Shown: positions 1-9,031, counted from the first letter of the stretch. The stretch is 64,000 bases of DNA from Ralstonia sp. UNC404CL21Col (GCF_000620465.1 NZ_KK211140.1:62001-126000); one strand, 5' to 3'. Numbers and translations: made by a program. Notes: generated from the letters alone by a model not told the origin.

Positions 1-1013
1 CGCCGATCTCTCAGCAGCCGCTGAATGCCCAGCAGGCCCTCGGTCTGGTCAAGTCGATCATGAACGAGAAGCAGCTGCGCGAGTACGAAGACAGCTCGGA
101 ATGCAACTTCGCCATCACGGCGCCGGGTGCCGGGCGTTTCCGCGTGTCGGCGTTCATGCAGCAGGGCCGCGCCGGCATGGTGCTGCGGACCATCAACACG
201 AAGATCCCGACGCTGGGCGAGCTGGACCTGCCGCCGATCCTGAACGAGATCGTGATGAGCAAGCGCGGCCTCGTGATCGTCGTGGGCGCCACGGGCTCGG
301 GCAAGTCGACCTCGCTGGCGGCGATGGTGGGCTATCGCAATGCGAATTCGTACGGCCACATCATCACCATTGAAGACCCGGTGGAATACGTGCATGCGCA
401 CCAGAACTGCGTGGTGACGCAGCGGGAGGTGGGCGTGGATACCGAGTCGTGGCACGTGGCGCTGAAGAACACGCTGCGCCAGGCGCCGGATGTGATCCTG
501 ATCGGCGAAATCCGGGATCGCGACACGATGGAATACGCCATCCAGTATGCGGAAACCGGCCACCTGTGCCTCGCCACGCTGCACGCCAACAGCTCGAACC
601 AGGCGATCGACCGGATCATCAACTTCTTCCCGGAAGAGAAGCGTCAGCAGCTGCTGATCGACCTGTCGCTGAACCTTCGCGCAATGATCGCGCAGCGCCT
701 GCTGCCGCGTCAGGGCAAGAAGGGGCGCGTACCGGCCGTCGAGATCATGCTGGCGACCCCGCTGGTGCAAGACCTCATCTTCAAGGGCGAGGTGCATGAG
801 CTGAAGGAGGTCATGAAGAAATCCCGCGAGCAGGGAATGATCTCGTTCGACCAGGCGCTGTTCGAGTTGTACGAACAGAACAAGATCACCTATGAGGATG
901 CGCTGCGCAATGCCGACTCGCTCAACGATCTGCGCTTGCAGATCAAGCTGCACAGCAAGCGGGGCGGCCAGACCGACCTGTCGGCCGGCACCGAGCATCT
1001 GAACGTCGTCTGA
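1..1013 (+). CDS. pilU: PilT/PilU-type twitching motility ATPase, 5' truncated by window edge
   Basis: This is a hexameric secretion-type ATPase that powers retraction of type IV pili at the cytoplasmic face of the pilus machine. The reading frame is already open at base 3, so the N-terminus lies outside the window; 336 residues remain and the internal ATG at 60 is not the true start. Visible motifs are the Walker A GATGSGKST, the Walker B-type segment DVILIGEIRD, and the ETGHLCLATLHAN His box of the PilT family. The C-terminal tail (LHSKRGGQTDLSAGTEHL) extends beyond the PilT core, as is usual for PilU. The TGA is at 1011-1013. pilU normally follows pilT, which would lie just upstream. The minor-pilin operon behind it fits the same function. 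PilU rather than PilT is inferred from the tail and context. Confidence 0.88.
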   Translation, partial: PISQQPLNAQQALGLVKSIMNEKQLREYEDSSECNFAITAPGAGRFRVSAFMQQGRAGMVLRTINTKIPTLGELDLPPILNEIVMSKRGLVIVVGATGSGKSTSLAAMVGYRNANSYGHIITIEDPVEYVHAHQNCVVTQREVGVDTESWHVALKNTLRQAPDVILIGEIRDRDTMEYAIQYAETGHLCLATLHANSSNQAIDRIINFFPEEKRQQLLIDLSLNLRAMIAQRLLPRQGKKGRVPAVEIMLATPLVQDLIFKGEVHELKEVMKKSREQGMISFDQALFELYEQNKITYEDALRNADSLNDLRLQIKLHSKRGGQTDLSAGTEHLNVV

Positions 1014-1102
1014 TGTGGCCCACGCGCTACACCATTTGAGGTAATTTGCGGCGCACAACGTTTGCGCAGCCTCCTGCACCCACCTGTCTTCATTAACTTT
1101 CC

Positions 1103-1131
1103 TTAATATTTGCTGAGAATTGCCGTATAAA
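1103..1131 (+). promoter_or_regulatory. Putative sigma-70 promoter of the minor pilin operon
   Basis: A -35-like TTAATA (1103-1108) and a -10 TATAAA (1126-1131) are separated by 17 bases, in an AT-rich patch between pilU and pilE. This gives an untranslated leader of about 70 bases before the chosen pilE start. It is a motif match only, with no transcript evidence. Confidence 0.4.
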
Positions 1132-1210
1132 CCGGCGAGCACGCCTGTCGAGTCACTTGACGGGCGTGAATAACAAAGAATTGCCTCAGCAAATACGGGT
1201 GGGTGGAAAC

Positions 1211-1648
1211 GTGGCAAGCAGGCCGATACGCCAGCGCGCGCAAGCGGCGCGGGGCTTTACGCTGATTGAGCTGATGATCACGGTGGCCATTGTTGGCATC
1301 TTGGCGATCATTGCTTATCCCAGCTACGTCAAATACATCGTCCGCTCCAATCGGGCAGCGGCGGAATCCTTCATGCAGGAAGTGGCGGCCGCGCAGGAGC
1401 GCTTCCTGCTCGACAACCGCGCCTATGCGCCTGACATGACAACGCTGCAATACGCCAGCAACGTCCCGGCCAACGTTTCGCCCAATTACACCTTCACGCT
1501 GAGCGCCAGCAGCGTGCCGCCGTCTTACCAACTGGCGGCGACTCCGCAGGGCTCGCAGCAGGCGAACGACGCCGCCTGCGGCACGCTCACGCTGACGAAC
1601 ACCGGTGCCAAGGCGGCTTCCGGCGGCGCCTCCAACTGCTGGAAGTGA
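1211..1648 (+). CDS. pilE: Type IV pilin, PilE-type minor pilin
   Basis: A type IV prepilin. A 15-residue basic leader ends in G, followed by FTLIELMITVAIVGILAII, the class III signal: prepilin peptidase cuts between G and F, and Glu5 of the mature protein is present. The GTG at 1211 is chosen as start because it gives a normal leader length and sits behind a purine-rich stretch (GGTGGAA). Longer in-frame starts exist (TTG 1157, GTG 1166) but would give an atypically long leader. The two C-terminal cysteines (AACGTL and SNCWK) match the usual pilin disulphide loop. It heads a tightly packed cluster with fimT, pilV, pilW, pilX and pilY1, so it is probably a minor pilin of the initiation/tip complex rather than the major PilA subunit. 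Confidence 0.82.
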   Translation: MASRPIRQRAQAARGFTLIELMITVAIVGILAIIAYPSYVKYIVRSNRAAAESFMQEVAAAQERFLLDNRAYAPDMTTLQYASNVPANVSPNYTFTLSASSVPPSYQLAATPQGSQQANDAACGTLTLTNTGAKAASGGASNCWK

Positions 1649-1656
1649 GGCGAGCC

Positions 1657-2130
1657 ATGAACACTCTGCGCAAGCCCACCCAAGGTTTCACGCTCACCGA
1701 GCTGATGGTCACGCTGGCCGTGCTCGCCGTCCTGGTGACGATTGCCGTGCCGTCGTTCTCGGGCATGATCGCGACACAGGCCACGCGCAATGCGTCGTTC
1801 GACCTGTCGTCTGCCGTGTCGTTGGCGCGTGCCGAGGCGGTGAAGCAAAACGCCGTGGCCACCGTCTCGACCACCAGCAACTGGGCGACCGGCTGGACGC
1901 TGACCGTAGGCACGCCCGCCACCGTGATCCGCACATTCGGCCCCTACAGCGGCGTGACCATCGCGGCGAGCAGCGGCAACACGCTGTCGTTCGGCAACGA
2001 TGGCCGACCCACTGCAGGCGGCGTCACGTTCCAGGTCACGCCGACGAGCGCGTCGCAATCCGTTTCCTCGAGCTGCGTGCAGGTGGGCGGCACCGGCCGC
2101 GTCGCGGTGGTGTCGGGGACGTGCTCATGA
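1657..2130 (+). CDS. fimT: Minor pseudopilin FimT/GspH family
   Basis: A small prepilin-like protein of 157 residues. The leader ends PTQG and is followed by FTLTELMVTLAVLAVLVTIAVP, a prepilin cleavage site with Glu5, then a soluble domain rich in Thr and Ser. The ATG at 1657 is preferred over an in-frame GTG at 1645 because GTGAGG just before it serves as ribosome binding site and the leader is then short. FimT/GspH proteins join PilV, PilW, PilX and PilE in the priming complex of type IV pili, and some FimT homologues bind DNA during natural transformation. It starts 8 bases after pilE and overlaps pilV by four bases (ATGA), indicating translational coupling. Confidence 0.82.
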   Translation: MNTLRKPTQGFTLTELMVTLAVLAVLVTIAVPSFSGMIATQATRNASFDLSSAVSLARAEAVKQNAVATVSTTSNWATGWTLTVGTPATVIRTFGPYSGVTIAASSGNTLSFGNDGRPTAGGVTFQVTPTSASQSVSSSCVQVGGTGRVAVVSGTCS

Positions 2131-2729
2131 GCGGCGCCGCAGGCTTTCGCCATCGCAGGTCGCGCAAGGCCGCGCAGCGTGGGTCGACCCTGATCGAAAT
2201 CCTGATTTCGGTCGTGATTCTGCTGGTCGCGCTGCTGGGCGCAGCGGGGATGATGGTCCGCTCCAACCAGTCGGAGATGGAGTCCTACCAGCGTGTGCAG
2301 GCCCTGACGTTGTTGCAGGACATGGCCGCGCGGCTCAATGCAAACCGCCAGGTGGCCCCTTGCTACGCCGTGGCCGGCGCGATGACGACGGTCGGCACGG
2401 GCGGTGTCTCGGCGCCCAGCTGCACGATGGGCACGGCCACGCAGCAAGCCACGGTCACCACCGATCTTGCCGCGTGGAACAACGCGCTGCTCGGCAATAC
2501 CGAAACCGCTGCGAGTGGGGCCGTCGCTGTGGGCGCCATGATCGGTGCGCGCGGCTGCATCGAAGCCGTCGACACCGTCAACCAGATCTACCGCGTGACT
2601 GTCGCGTGGCAGGGCCTGGTGCAGACCGTGGCGCCGGCCTTGCCCTGCGGCAGCGGCACCGGCAATTACGGAAACGACGCCTACCGGCGTGCCATCAGCG
2701 TGCAGGTGCGCATGGGGGTGCTGTCATGA
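2127..2729 (+). CDS. pilV: Type IV pilus minor pilin PilV
   Basis: A 200-residue minor pilin. After an unusually basic leader (RHRRSRKAAQRG) comes STLIEILISVVILLVALLG, so the mature N-terminal residue is Ser rather than Phe, with Glu5 kept. The body ends in the PilV-typical pattern of a cysteine pair (ARGCIEAV and ALPCGSG) and a C-terminal beta strand (AISVQVRMG). The start ATG overlaps the fimT stop (ATGA), and its own stop overlaps the pilW start in the same way. PilV is a component of the pseudopilus-like tip initiation complex; assignment rests on the prepilin signal, size and gene order. Confidence 0.82.
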   Translation: MSGAAGFRHRRSRKAAQRGSTLIEILISVVILLVALLGAAGMMVRSNQSEMESYQRVQALTLLQDMAARLNANRQVAPCYAVAGAMTTVGTGGVSAPSCTMGTATQQATVTTDLAAWNNALLGNTETAASGAVAVGAMIGARGCIEAVDTVNQIYRVTVAWQGLVQTVAPALPCGSGTGNYGNDAYRRAISVQVRMGVLS

Positions 2730-3790
2730 CGACGCCTTCCACACATCGCACACATCGCACACGTCGCACGCTGCGGCCTCTGCAGCGCGGGATGTCGCTG
2801 GTCGAATTGATGGTCGGCATGGCGCTCGGGCTGCTGCTGCTGACCGCGTTGGCGAGCTTGTATGCATCGACCTCGCAATCGCGCGTGCAACTCGGCAACA
2901 GCGCCACGCAGATCGAGAACGGACGCTATGCGCTCGACATCATCAGCCAGGAAGTCGGGCTGGGCGGCTTTCTCGGCGATCTGAACCTGCTGGGCACCTC
3001 CGCCGTTGCCACACCCGATGTCTGCGCCGCGGCCATCAATGCGCTCGGCTTCAGCACCGGCCCGGCAACGGTGCCGGTGGCCATCTACGGCTACGTGCCC
3101 GGCGCGAATGCGGCGCCGTGCTTGCCCAACCTGTCCCCCAACTCGGAAATCCTGGTGGTGCGCCGCGTGTCGAGCACCGTCACCTCGGCGAGTGCCGTCG
3201 CGGCAGGGCAGGCCTATCTGCAGGACTCGTTCTGCAGCACTGACACGTCGCCCTTTGTGTTCAGCGCCACCGCAACGGATTTCACGCTCAAGGACAAGAC
3301 CTGCACCAATCTGGCAGACCTGCGCCAGGTCAGCGTGCGTGCGTTCTATCTGGCCACGTGCGACCGTTGCGGCACGGGCGGCGACAGCATTCCGACGCTC
3401 AAGATGGTCGAGTTTTACAGCGGTGCAATGCAGCCGCCCAACTCGATCGCGCAGGGCATCGACGACGTGCATTTCGCCTATGGCGTGGACATGGACGGCA
3501 ACGGTTCGCCCGATTGCTACGTCGCCAATCCCGGCATCGACAACAGCGCCGCGTGTACCAACGTCGGCGGCTACAACTGGCTCGCATCCGCCGCGACCAA
3601 CTGGAGCAACGTGACGGCGGTGCGCATCAACGTGCTCGCGCGCACGCTGGGCGTGTCACCGGGCTGGACGGATACGCGGTCTTACGACCTCGGCCGCGGC
3701 ACGCTCACCCCACCTTTCAAAGATGGCTACAAACGGCACGTCTACGCGGAAGTCGCGCGCGTCGCCAATGTGGCCGGCCCACGGGAGTAG
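2726..3790 (+). CDS. pilW: Type IV pilus minor pilin PilW
   Basis: A large minor pilin of 354 residues. The leader contains a short Thr-His-Arg repeat (THRTHRTRRT, encoded by a near-perfect repeat of the nonamer acacatcgc around 2742-2770) and ends LQRG; the mature helix follows as MSLVELMVGMALGLLLLTAL, with Glu5. The C-terminal part holds several cysteines (CDRCG; CYVANPG; AACTN) and the LRQVSVRAFYLA segment typical of PilW. It is coupled to pilV by an ATGA overlap. PilW acts with PilV, PilX and FimT/PilE at the pilus tip, supporting PilY1. Confidence 0.85.
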   Translation: MTTPSTHRTHRTRRTLRPLQRGMSLVELMVGMALGLLLLTALASLYASTSQSRVQLGNSATQIENGRYALDIISQEVGLGGFLGDLNLLGTSAVATPDVCAAAINALGFSTGPATVPVAIYGYVPGANAAPCLPNLSPNSEILVVRRVSSTVTSASAVAAGQAYLQDSFCSTDTSPFVFSATATDFTLKDKTCTNLADLRQVSVRAFYLATCDRCGTGGDSIPTLKMVEFYSGAMQPPNSIAQGIDDVHFAYGVDMDGNGSPDCYVANPGIDNSAACTNVGGYNWLASAATNWSNVTAVRINVLARTLGVSPGWTDTRSYDLGRGTLTPPFKDGYKRHVYAEVARVANVAGPRE

Positions 3791-3792
3791 CC

Positions 3793-4362
3793 ATGCGGCG
3801 CTTATCGGTTCGCCAATCGGCACGTCAGTCGGGCGTGACCCTCGTTGTCACGCTGATCTTCCTGGCGATCTTCATGGGCATCGTCGTGATGATGATGAAC
3901 TCGGGCGTGATCAACACCAAGATCGCCGCCAACCAGCAATACGGCCTCGAAGCACGCAGCGCGGCGCAGCAGGGTATTGAGCAGGTCATCAGCGTGGATT
4001 TCACCTCCAACCCGGTCGCGACCAGCGTGCCGGTCGATGTGAACGGCGATGGCAAGGCGGACTACACCGCACAAGTGGCGGCACCCGCCTGCGTGGCCAC
4101 CAAGCCGATCGCCAATACGCAGCTGACGACAGATACGACCAGCCCCAACTTTGCTGCCGACTCGTCCTGCTTCAGCGGCGTGAACAACAACTCCGACACC
4201 GGCATCCTGACCGCTGCCGGCACGCCCGGCGGCATGTCGAATTGCAGTGCGACGCAGTGGGATGTCGCTGCCACCGTCAACGATGCCAATGGCACGGCCG
4301 TGAACACCACGCTGCATCAGGGTGTGGCCGTTCGCGTGCTGACCGGCGCCGCGTGTCCGTAA
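3793..4362 (+). CDS. pilX: Type IV pilus assembly protein PilX
   Basis: A 189-residue PilX-type minor pilin. It has a basic N-terminus (RRLSVRQSARQSG) and a hydrophobic segment VTLVVTLIFLAIFMGIVVMM that lacks the canonical Glu5, as PilX proteins commonly do. A SAAQQGIEQ helix then follows, and the C-terminal half is Cys-containing and low in charge. It begins two bases after the pilW stop and is followed 28 bases later by pilY1, so the gene order pilW-pilX-pilY1 is conserved. PilX is thought to help place PilY1 at the pilus tip. Confidence 0.8.
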   Translation: MRRLSVRQSARQSGVTLVVTLIFLAIFMGIVVMMMNSGVINTKIAANQQYGLEARSAAQQGIEQVISVDFTSNPVATSVPVDVNGDGKADYTAQVAAPACVATKPIANTQLTTDTTSPNFAADSSCFSGVNNNSDTGILTAAGTPGGMSNCSATQWDVAATVNDANGTAVNTTLHQGVAVRVLTGAACP

Positions 4363-4390
4363 GCCAACGCGCAAGCAAGGAACAACTCAT

Positions 4391-7300
4391 ATGCGCTCAT
4401 TTGCTCAACGATTTGCGTTTGCCGCGACGGCCACCGCCGCGCTCGCGCTGGCGTGTGTCCAGCCTGCCGGGGCCGAGGATATTGATCTGTACACCGGGCT
4501 GCAACCGCAGGCGGGCAAGCCCAACGTGCTGATCATCATGGACAACGCGTCCACATGGAATGCATCCGCAACGTTCACCTGCGACACCAGCGGCGTCGTG
4601 TCGAGCAACAATGCGAACACCGATGTGGGTGCCGAGCAGTGCGCGCTCTATGACGCGGTGAACGCGTTCAAGAATTCTCCGTCGTTGCTGGGCAACCTGA
4701 ATCTGGGCCTGATGATGTTCGGCTCCGGCAACAACGTCGGCGCGCAGTTCCAGTTTCCGGCAACGCCGCCCGCGCAGTTGCCCCTGATGGACCTCAACGG
4801 GATCAACAGCTTTCTCAACTACGTGTTGACGATCGACCGTCAGGCAAACAACTCGAACAACTCGCAGGTTGGCGGCGGCATGGAGGAGGCATGGGCCTAC
4901 TTCAACAGCGGAACCGGCCCATCCGGAACGTCATACACGTCGGCCAATCCGATCAACAACCCGTGTCAGCGGAATTACGTCATCTACATCGGCAATGCCG
5001 TCAACAACGGCAAACCACAGGACACCGGCAAGAACATCCAGAGCGATCTGGCATCTGCACTGGGCCTTTCTGCCAACACGACGCCGCCGCAGATCGTCAT
5101 ACCGTCGCCCTACAACAAGTACCAGGCCAACTGGGGCGACGAGTGGGCGCAGTTCATGTACCGCTATGACCTGCAGACGAAGACGATCCCCAAGGATCAT
5201 CCGCCGCAGAACATCATCACCTACACGATTTCCGTCACGGACGGAAACAACCCCGACTACGTGGCGTTTGACCAAAGCATGGCCACGAACGGCGGAGGCA
5301 AGGCGTATGTTGCCCAGCTTGGCAAACCGGACCAGCTGAAAGACATCCTGCTGCAGATCTTCAACGAAATTCAGGCTGTGAACAGCGTGTTCGCCTCGGT
5401 CAGCTTGCCGGCCGCCGTGAATGCGCAGGGCCAGTTCCTGAACCAGGTCTATGTCGGCATGTTCCGTCCGGACGCGAGCGCCGCGCCGCGCTGGATGGGG
5501 AACCTCAAGCAATACCAGGTGGGCTACGACGCCAACGGCACCCTGCAATTGCTGGATTCCGTCGGCAAACCGGCGCTCAGCAGCGCAGGCACCGGCTTCA
5601 TTTCGCCCAACGCCGTCAGTTTCTGGTCGGCCGATCCACCGCTGGCTTTTGGCACCAGCGGCTACGGGTCGGGCGTGACCAACTGGCCGAAGAACGGATT
5701 CTGGATCAACAGCCCCTCCGGCGTCGGAGGCGCAAGTGACTCCCCTGACGGCGAGGTGGTCGAGAAGGGCGGCGCCGGTGAAATGCTGCGCGCCCAGTTC
5801 CTGACCGATCAAAGCACCCGTGTGCTCTATACCTGCAACGGCGTCGGCACGTGCCCGACCAGCGGTGCCATGCCGACGTTCGACACGTCGAACACGTGGC
5901 TGACCGGCGGTGCAGGGAAAGGGCTGGACGCGATCAACTCCTACAACAGCGTGAACGGCGCCCCGGCCATCACCTCGAGCGAGCAGAACTACTTCATCAA
6001 CTGGGTGCGCGGCCGCGACGTCTACGCGATGGACGGAAGCACCAAGGCACCGACGGTGGGGCAGGAAGCTGAGACAGGCCCGGGGTCTCCGGTGACGATC
6101 CGCCCGTCGATCCACGGCGACGTGTTGCACTCGCGCCCCGTGGTGATCAACTACGGAACATCGACCGCGCCCAACGTCGTCGTCTATTACGGCACCAATG
6201 ACGGCGTGTTCCATGCCGTCAACGGCAACCAGGCAACCGGCATCAAGACCTCGTCGACGAACATCGTGCGTCCGGGCGGCGAGCTGTGGGGCTTCATCCC
6301 GCCCGAGTTCATCGGCAAGCTGAGCCGGCTCTATGCCAACACGCCGGAGGTTGCGCTCTCCACCACGCCGGGCGGCATCACACCCAAGCCGACACCACGC
6401 GACGACTTCTTCGACGGCAGCACGACCGTCATGCAGGATCAGCGCGTGACCGGCAGCCCGCGCACGGTCATCTACCTGACAGCGCGTCGTGGTGGCAGCC
6501 TTGTGTATGCGCTCGATGTGACCGACCCCGTGAATCCGCGCTACCTCTGGTCGCGAAGCAACACCGACATTCCCGAACTCGGTCAGACGTGGTCCAAGCC
6601 CCGGCTGATGCGCGTGGCGGGCTATACCAATCCCGTGCTGATCATGGGCGCGGGCTACGATGCCGCCTCCGAAGACAGCGACCCGGCACCCGGCACCGAC
6701 ACCGTCGGCCGCGGCATTGTCGTGCTCGATGCGTACAGCGGCGTGCCGGTGTGGAGCGCCTTGGCCAACTGCAGTGGCGTCGCGGGCGTGTGCGTGAAGA
6801 ACACCAGCCTCACGCGCTCGATTGCCTCCGACGTCACCACGGTGGACCGCACGGGCAGCGGCTACATCCAGATGGCCTACGTGGGCGATGTGGGCGGCAA
6901 CATTTGGCGCGTCGATTTCCAGAGCGCTGCCGGCAACACCCCCGCCAACTGGGCACTGACCCAATTCGCGACGCTGGGCGGCGCAGCCAACACCAACAAT
7001 GCGCGCAAGTTCTTCTATGCGCCCGATGTGGTGCCCACGGCCGGCTTCAATGCGATCCTCGCCGGCACCGGCGATCGCGAGCATCCGCTGTATTCGGCGT
7101 CGAACGCGCCCGGTACCGCATACAACGTGGTCAACCGGTTCTACATGCTCAAGGATCCGAACCTCGGGCCGGTGCCCGCCGGCTGGACGCCGCTGACCGA
7201 GGCCAACCTCGTCGACGCGACCTCGGGCGCGTACAACGGCACGGGCTCCGGCTTCTTCATCACGTTGCCGAATGCAGGCGAGAAGGTGGTGAATGCACCG

Positions 7301-7660
7301 CTGACCGTTGCGGGCTATACGACGTTCGGCACCAACACGCCGGCAGTGCCGAAGGCCGGCATGTGCTATCCGAACCTCGGCGTGGCGCGTACCTACTCCG
7401 TCAGCTTCCTCACCGGTGCGGGTCAGAACCCCGACCGGTCCGTCATGCTCGATGGCGGTGGCTTTCCGCCGTCGTCGGTGTATGGCGTGGTGCTCGTCAA
7501 CAACGGCAATGGCGGCACAACGCCGGTGCCGGTGTGCTTTGGCTGTGGCAACCAAACGGGCACGGGTGGTGGATCGTCACTCGCTCCGATCAAGGTCTCC
7601 CCGACGGGCCTCGGCAAACGCAAGCGCACGTTCTGGTTCTCAGAAACCGACAAGCACTGA
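4391..7660 (+). CDS. pilY1: PilY1-type pilus tip adhesin
   Basis: A 1089-residue secreted tip protein of type IV pili. It has a Sec signal peptide (about residues 1-28, ending AGA), an N-terminal von Willebrand A-like domain starting near residue 40 (NVLIIMDNAST, where DNAST replaces the classical DxSxS metal motif), and a C-terminal PilY1 beta-propeller from about residue 560, with the family hallmarks RPSIHGDVLHSRPVVI, YGTNDGVFHAVNG and GDVGGNIWRVDF. The usual calcium loop before that last motif looks eroded: residues 819-827 read DRTGSGYIQ instead of an Asp-rich DxDxDG loop. PilY1 homologues promote adhesion, surface sensing and control of retraction. It is the last gene of the minor pilin operon and is followed by a strong hairpin. 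Confidence 0.9.
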   Translation: MRSFAQRFAFAATATAALALACVQPAGAEDIDLYTGLQPQAGKPNVLIIMDNASTWNASATFTCDTSGVVSSNNANTDVGAEQCALYDAVNAFKNSPSLLGNLNLGLMMFGSGNNVGAQFQFPATPPAQLPLMDLNGINSFLNYVLTIDRQANNSNNSQVGGGMEEAWAYFNSGTGPSGTSYTSANPINNPCQRNYVIYIGNAVNNGKPQDTGKNIQSDLASALGLSANTTPPQIVIPSPYNKYQANWGDEWAQFMYRYDLQTKTIPKDHPPQNIITYTISVTDGNNPDYVAFDQSMATNGGGKAYVAQLGKPDQLKDILLQIFNEIQAVNSVFASVSLPAAVNAQGQFLNQVYVGMFRPDASAAPRWMGNLKQYQVGYDANGTLQLLDSVGKPALSSAGTGFISPNAVSFWSADPPLAFGTSGYGSGVTNWPKNGFWINSPSGVGGASDSPDGEVVEKGGAGEMLRAQFLTDQSTRVLYTCNGVGTCPTSGAMPTFDTSNTWLTGGAGKGLDAINSYNSVNGAPAITSSEQNYFINWVRGRDVYAMDGSTKAPTVGQEAETGPGSPVTIRPSIHGDVLHSRPVVINYGTSTAPNVVVYYGTNDGVFHAVNGNQATGIKTSSTNIVRPGGELWGFIPPEFIGKLSRLYANTPEVALSTTPGGITPKPTPRDDFFDGSTTVMQDQRVTGSPRTVIYLTARRGGSLVYALDVTDPVNPRYLWSRSNTDIPELGQTWSKPRLMRVAGYTNPVLIMGAGYDAASEDSDPAPGTDTVGRGIVVLDAYSGVPVWSALANCSGVAGVCVKNTSLTRSIASDVTTVDRTGSGYIQMAYVGDVGGNIWRVDFQSAAGNTPANWALTQFATLGGAANTNNARKFFYAPDVVPTAGFNAILAGTGDREHPLYSASNAPGTAYNVVNRFYMLKDPNLGPVPAGWTPLTEANLVDATSGAYNGTGSGFFITLPNAGEKVVNAPLTVAGYTTFGTNTPAVPKAGMCYPNLGVARTYSVSFLTGAGQNPDRSVMLDGGGFPPSSVYGVVLVNNGNGGTTPVPVCFGCGNQTGTGGGSSLAPIKVSPTGLGKRKRTFWFSETDKH

Positions 7661-7685
7661 CCCGCATCGCCCCGCATCGCTCCCA

Positions 7686-7710
7686 AACGGCCCGCCCAGC
7701 GCGGGCCGTT
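7686..7710 (+). terminator. Hairpin terminator after pilY1
   Basis: A perfect 10-bp stem (AACGGCCCGC / GCGGGCCGTT) with a five-base loop lies 25 bases after the pilY1 stop. No clean U-tract follows (ACAATT), so it is a moderately convincing intrinsic terminator separating the pil operon from the peroxidase gene. Confidence 0.6.
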
Positions 7711-7767
7711 ACAATTCCGGCCAGATGCCGGAGCATTCCCGTTCCCGCAACCATCCGGAGAGTAGCC

Positions 7768-8265
7768 ATGACTGACGTTTATGCATTCGAGGCCGATTCG
7801 CTGACCGGCCAGCGCGTGCCGCTGTCGCAGTACAAGGGCAAGGTCCTGCTGATCGTGAACACGGCCAGCAAGTGCGGATTCACGCCGCAGTACGCGGGGC
7901 TGGAGGCGGTGTACAAGCGGCTGCACGACAAGGGGCTGGAAGTGCTCGGCTTTCCCTGCAACCAGTTCGGCAAGCAGGAACCGGGCGGCGAAGACGAAAT
8001 CGGCGCGTTCTGCGAGAAGAACTACGGCGTCTCGTTCCCGATGTTCGGCAAGATCGACGTGAATGGCTCAAGCGCGCATCCGCTCTACAAGTGGCTGACC
8101 TCGGAAAAGCCCGGCGTGCTCGGCATCGGAGCCATCAAATGGAACTTCACCAAGTTCCTGCTGCGCCGCGACGGCACGGTGTACAAGCGCTACGCGCCGA
8201 TGACCAAGCCGGAAGAGATTGCCGGCGATATCGAGCGGCTGCTGGCGGAGCCCGATCCCGCCTGA
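7768..8265 (+). CDS. Glutathione peroxidase family protein (Cys type)
   Basis: A 165-residue thiol peroxidase of the glutathione peroxidase (BtuE/GPx) family that reduces hydrogen peroxide and organic hydroperoxides. The catalytic tetrad is visible: Cys36 in NTASKCGFTPQY (Cys in place of selenocysteine), Gln66 in FPCNQFGKQEPG, and Trp-Asn in IKWNFTKFLL. A second cysteine (EIGAFCEKNYG) sits where the resolving Cys of thioredoxin-dependent GPx enzymes lies, so the physiological reductant is more likely thioredoxin than glutathione. There is no signal peptide, so it is cytoplasmic. The ATG at 7768 follows a GGAGAGTAGCC ribosome binding region. It appears to be a single-gene unit, convergent with the WYL regulator. 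Confidence 0.9.
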   Translation: MTDVYAFEADSLTGQRVPLSQYKGKVLLIVNTASKCGFTPQYAGLEAVYKRLHDKGLEVLGFPCNQFGKQEPGGEDEIGAFCEKNYGVSFPMFGKIDVNGSSAHPLYKWLTSEKPGVLGIGAIKWNFTKFLLRRDGTVYKRYAPMTKPEEIAGDIERLLAEPDPA

Positions 8266-8289
8266 CGTTGCGTTCGTCGGTTACGGTTG

Positions 8290-8988
8290 TTAATCCGACG
8301 AGCCCCGCACCTTGCGCATGAAGTCCGCCAGCGAGCGCTCGGCGGATTCGGCAAAGTGGCGCTCCAGAATGTCCACTTTGACGCAGCGGTCGAGGCGGAA
8401 GGTGCGGTAGTCCTGGCGGTGTTCGCACCAGGCGGCCACCAGCCAGACTTGCCCCCAGAAGAACAGACCGAGCGGCTGGATGCAGCGTTCGGTCAACTGG
8501 CCCTGCGCGTCGCGGTAGGACAACCGCGCAACGGCGTGGCGGCCCAGCGCGGCATGCAGCGTATCGAACACCTGCTTGACCTCGCTGCCCATGCCGTAGC
8601 CGGGCGCGAAGATGCGTGTGGTCTCGGCTTCGGCGCGGCGTTCGGCGGGCAGGGCGCCCATCAGCTTTTCCAGTGCGGCTTCCACGGAGTCGGCCATGGT
8701 GCCACCGCTCCACGCCTTGATCATCCGCGCGCCGGCCACCAGCGCTTCGACTTCGTCGGCGGTGAACATGAGCGGCGCGAGGTCGTAGCCGGCACGCATG
8801 CGGTAGCCGATACCGGCTTCGCCTTCGATCGGCACGCCAGAGACAGACAGATCGCGGATATCGCGATACACCGTGCGCTCCGACACGCCGAGGCGGTCGG
8901 CCAGCATCGCCGCCGTGGTCAAACGGCGGCCTCGCAGGATCTGGGCAATCTGGAACAGGCGGTCGGCGCGGCGGGTCATGCGCGGCAT
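8290..8988 (-). CDS. YafY-type transcriptional regulator (HTH_11 + WYL)
   Basis: A 232-residue DeoR-like regulator. An N-terminal winged helix (ADRLFQIAQILRGRRLTTAAMLADRLGVSERTVYRDI) is followed by a WYL-type ligand domain with a C-terminal extension. WYL domains sense small ligands or nucleic acids. The start at 8988 (MPRMTRRAD) is chosen for family length; an alternative Met lies at 8979. It is the last gene of a three-gene minus-strand run (VOC protein, cupin, regulator; gaps of 67 and 43 bases). YafY-family regulators are often encoded beside VOC proteins, so it plausibly controls this small operon. The ligand cannot be read from the sequence. Confidence 0.82.
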   Translation of the reverse strand: MPRMTRRADRLFQIAQILRGRRLTTAAMLADRLGVSERTVYRDIRDLSVSGVPIEGEAGIGYRMRAGYDLAPLMFTADEVEALVAGARMIKAWSGGTMADSVEAALEKLMGALPAERRAEAETTRIFAPGYGMGSEVKQVFDTLHAALGRHAVARLSYRDAQGQLTERCIQPLGLFFWGQVWLVAAWCEHRQDYRTFRLDRCVKVDILERHFAESAERSLADFMRKVRGSSD

Positions 8989-9031
8989 TGTAGTGGGCTT
9001 CTTGCCGCGCGCAATCCGCACAATCTTTCCC

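Noticed and set aside
2742-2770. Tandem nonamer repeat in the start of pilW as a CRISPR- or phase-variation-like tract
   Set aside because: Only about three imperfect units, with unit length a multiple of three; it simply encodes a Thr-His-Arg leader and would not shift the frame.
4931-7555. An 874-codon minus-strand frame opposite pilY1
   Set aside because: His/Arg/Val-biased composition, no start signals, no domains; an antisense shadow of the real pilY1 gene.
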